A DNA stretch of 64,000 bases, from contig CM038217.1 in the NCBI GenBank assembly GCA_021442155.1, forward strand, positions 147,313,143-147,377,142. Direction: 5' to 3'. This DNA comes from Cymbidium sinense. Taxonomy: Eukaryota; Streptophyta; Magnoliopsida; Asparagales; Orchidaceae. The notes beneath the pieces were generated by a model. It was not told the origin of the DNA and ran no database searches. It saw only the letters and a list, made by a program, of their open reading frames with translations. Shown piece by piece: positions 61,700 through 64,000 of the stretch (within the stretch, counting starts at the first letter, position 1; each line of letters starts with the position of its first letter). Position numbers and translations under genes: made by a program.

Positions 61700-62022
61700 T
61701 TGGACACTTATTACCTCAAATGCCGCTCAGCTCAAACAACCTAAGCACTACTATTGCAAGCAACAAATAGCCCTTGGAGATAACGATACCCCACCCATTC
61801 AACAAACTAAGATCAGATATCTTATCTATTCCACACCATATACTCCCCTCCAATATACTACATGTCCTTAATATGTCCTACAACCTACTTTTCGTTTATA
61901 ATCTCACTCATGATAATAACTTTTCTATTAATTTCAATGAACATGGTTACACTATCTTGAACTCCAAGACCAAGAAGACTCTCCTTAAGAGACCTTGCCA
62001 CAATGGAATATACTCCATTTAG
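61700..62022 (+). pseudogene. Copia protease to pre-integrase remnant
   Basis: The open frame 61774-62022 reads LPSNILHVLNMSYNLLFVYN, DNNFSINFNEHGYTILNSKT and LLKRPCHNGIYSI. This corresponds to the stretch between protease and integrase in plant Copia polyproteins (NVLHVP.MS.NLLSV, LL.G....GLY). Similarity stops at the end of this frame, so integrase and the rest are absent from the window. Confidence 0.8.
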
Positions 62023-64000
62023 TTATGATATTTTAATTCAAATGCCGGGTGGACACCACGCAGATCTTAGGAGATACTGAAGTGATCGGGTTAGACATTA
62101 AGGTATGATGTATTATTTTGAAAGATAGAAATACCATTCTACAATAGACTAATCACTTGATAAGGACTCCTAAGGCTGATTGGTTTTCATATATACTAGA
62201 GATCTTTCCCCTACTTTACATGGAAAAGTAAAGTAGGGTTTATTTTATGCAGGGTTCTTTAGTTCCCTATGCAAGCAAGCTTCCATTATTAATTACATCC
62301 TAAGGAGTTAGATTTCCTAAGAATATTCTCGATTAAATTAGTCAATCATATCTCCAAAGATTTCAAGGCTAGACTATCAAATGATTTGGGTACTTTTGGA
62401 AAATCAAGTGGGAAGGTTCAATTGGAAAGACTTATTTTAGATTCCAAAGAAAGATAAGTAGGGTGCGCTCATGATACTAGGAAGCCTAGTGAGCACTCCA
62501 ATCTATACTATGGTGAGACTTTATATGTTTGAAAGAGAAAGTTTGTTTTAATTTAAATTGGAATCTTTATTAGAATGATAGGGCTTACAATCCATCAACA
62601 GAAGATTGTGAAAATACCTAAGAGGTGAGGATTTATACTTGTAACTCAAAGGAAATAAACAACCTCATATCTTAAGTCTATGATGCTTTAACGCAAGCTA
62701 AGAGATCGACCTAAATCTAAACGGAAAGGAGACATAGTAGTTTACCTCCACAAGAGAGGGTAAACCCATCCCGACTATTTTGGACTTACAATCACCTAGA
62801 GTGGCTGTCAGCTAACACCTCATACGATTCAAAATCATGTTTGCCGGTCTTATGTAATTGTAAGATAGTTAAGTTGTTGTTTAATTAAGAAGAGAAACTA
62901 GAGTCTTAAACTCACTCCCTAAGAGACTAGATCATGACTGGTATGAATTAATGATTTAGACTAGTGCAAAATTTTATAAAATTTTATATAATTTTGACAC
63001 AATCTTTTGGAAAAAGGTTTGGGATAATTATGCCTAAATGTATGATGAAATTAAATTATTGGCTAAATCAGCCAGAGGAGGTGTTCTCCGCTACAAAGGA
63101 TGCCCTCACATGTTAAGCATTCCCCTACCGTACAAGAGCGGAGACCTTCCATATTCAAAAAAGAAACAAGATGACATGCATGATATTGGAACATAAATCA
63201 TTCATCTATGGGGTTGTTAAATATTTTAATTATCTTTATTATAGCCTAAGATTTAAAGTGAGGTTATGAATTATTTTAAAATTTAGTTATGTGTTATTAA
63301 TTGAGGTAGAAAACTTAAATTTTATTCTAAAGAGCTTACTTTAGACCACACATTCAAACATTAAACTTAAGAAACCTATGAAGAACATGTAATTTCTATT
63401 GCACAATTTTAAACACAACAATCAAATATTCATTGATTTCATAAAATAATAAGAGACCGGTCTTGTTGGGTACCACTGAGGACGAAATTAGGTAGGCTCT
63501 ACCCTTATACAATTTGGATTACAAAAGAATATTATAATAGAAATTGAATAGATGCTATGGGGGTCTTCAATCTTTACTTCTTTCTTCATTTCTTCTTTTA
63601 ATTTGATTAGCTTCAAGGCTTCATAGGGCCTCCAAGGACTTTGCCTTCTAGCCACTTTTCATCATAAACTCCATAGCATTAATCATAATTCTTATTGCAA
63701 AATTACATATTTAAAAAATTAAAATCTAACTACACCTGTAAAATAGATGTTAGCTAAATATACATACAACCCAAGCAGTTATATTTAATGAATTGGACTT
63801 AGCACCCTACATATGGGTAACAAAGCTCACCTGTCATAACATAGATTATGCAAAAGGGCATAAGCAACCTGCAAGTAGAACCATATATATTTATTTTAGT
63901 GGCCTCATTAGCATAATCCCCTGCAGAAAATAATATTAGGCTAATAACAACCTAACATCCAGTCTAAGTATAACAGTCTTAACATCTAGTCTATAAATAT
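62023..64000. other. No recognised gene; contains one strong hairpin
   Basis: No protein domain or exon chain is seen. A perfect 11-bp stem CCCTACTTTAC / GTAAAGTAGGG with an 8-nt loop lies at 62209-62238. It is not followed by a T run, so I do not call it a terminator. Confidence 0.45.

Noticed and set aside
62209..62238. Rho-independent terminator
   Set aside because: There is no T run after the stem, and the DNA is eukaryotic nuclear.

Overview
The window is nuclear DNA of a flowering plant. It has GT/AG-spliced genes, AT-rich intergenic sequence, and plant-type LTR retrotransposons, hAT transposons and MITEs nested in one another. No prokaryotic, organellar or viral layout is seen. A monocot is possible but I cannot support it firmly. 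Host genes take up only a small part of the 64 kb.

Left part (1-17.6 kb): an end of a hAT-like element, then AT-rich DNA with a Tourist-like MITE and a long TA microsatellite. A nearly full-length hAT element follows (5142-10204, 8-bp target duplication GTTACACA) with a decayed transposase on the minus strand. Next come the last six exons of a MATE/DTX transporter (11160-12847, + strand) whose 5' exons I cannot find, a 203-bp MITE, a minus-strand Copia pol remnant (14041-15830), and a T/G-rich dispersed repeat (15832-17600).

Middle part (18-34 kb): a minus-strand, non-coding LTR element rich in tandem repeats (18166-21744). Then a DREB2-type AP2/ERF transcription factor gene (22152-25543, + strand, a 17-nt first coding exon and a 2.5-kb intron carrying a MITE). 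Then a broken copy (29117-30680, - strand) of a conserved plant protein of unknown function.

Right part (34.5-64 kb): a second copy of the first hAT element (34491 to about 49191). It was split once by an LTR element of the same tandem-repeat-rich family (34786-40259, TSD ATTCT) and once by a different hAT element (42268-47513, TSD CCCTAAAC). The latter itself contains a copy of the 15.8-17.6 kb repeat. The second hAT copy lost its right end and now abuts the promoter of an LRR receptor-like kinase of the IMK2/IMK3 type (49770-53183, three exons, intact). After this gene a Copia element is split by a degenerate Ty3/Gypsy element with three LTR-like copies (54341-60660, TSD ATAAT). Copia gag and protease-region remnants resume at 60666-62022, and the last 2 kb hold no recognisable gene.

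The host genes do not form a pathway. The main story is insertion order: target duplications and uninterrupted reference copies let the nested insertions be ordered without outside data. I found no CRISPR array, rRNA gene or convincing tRNA gene.
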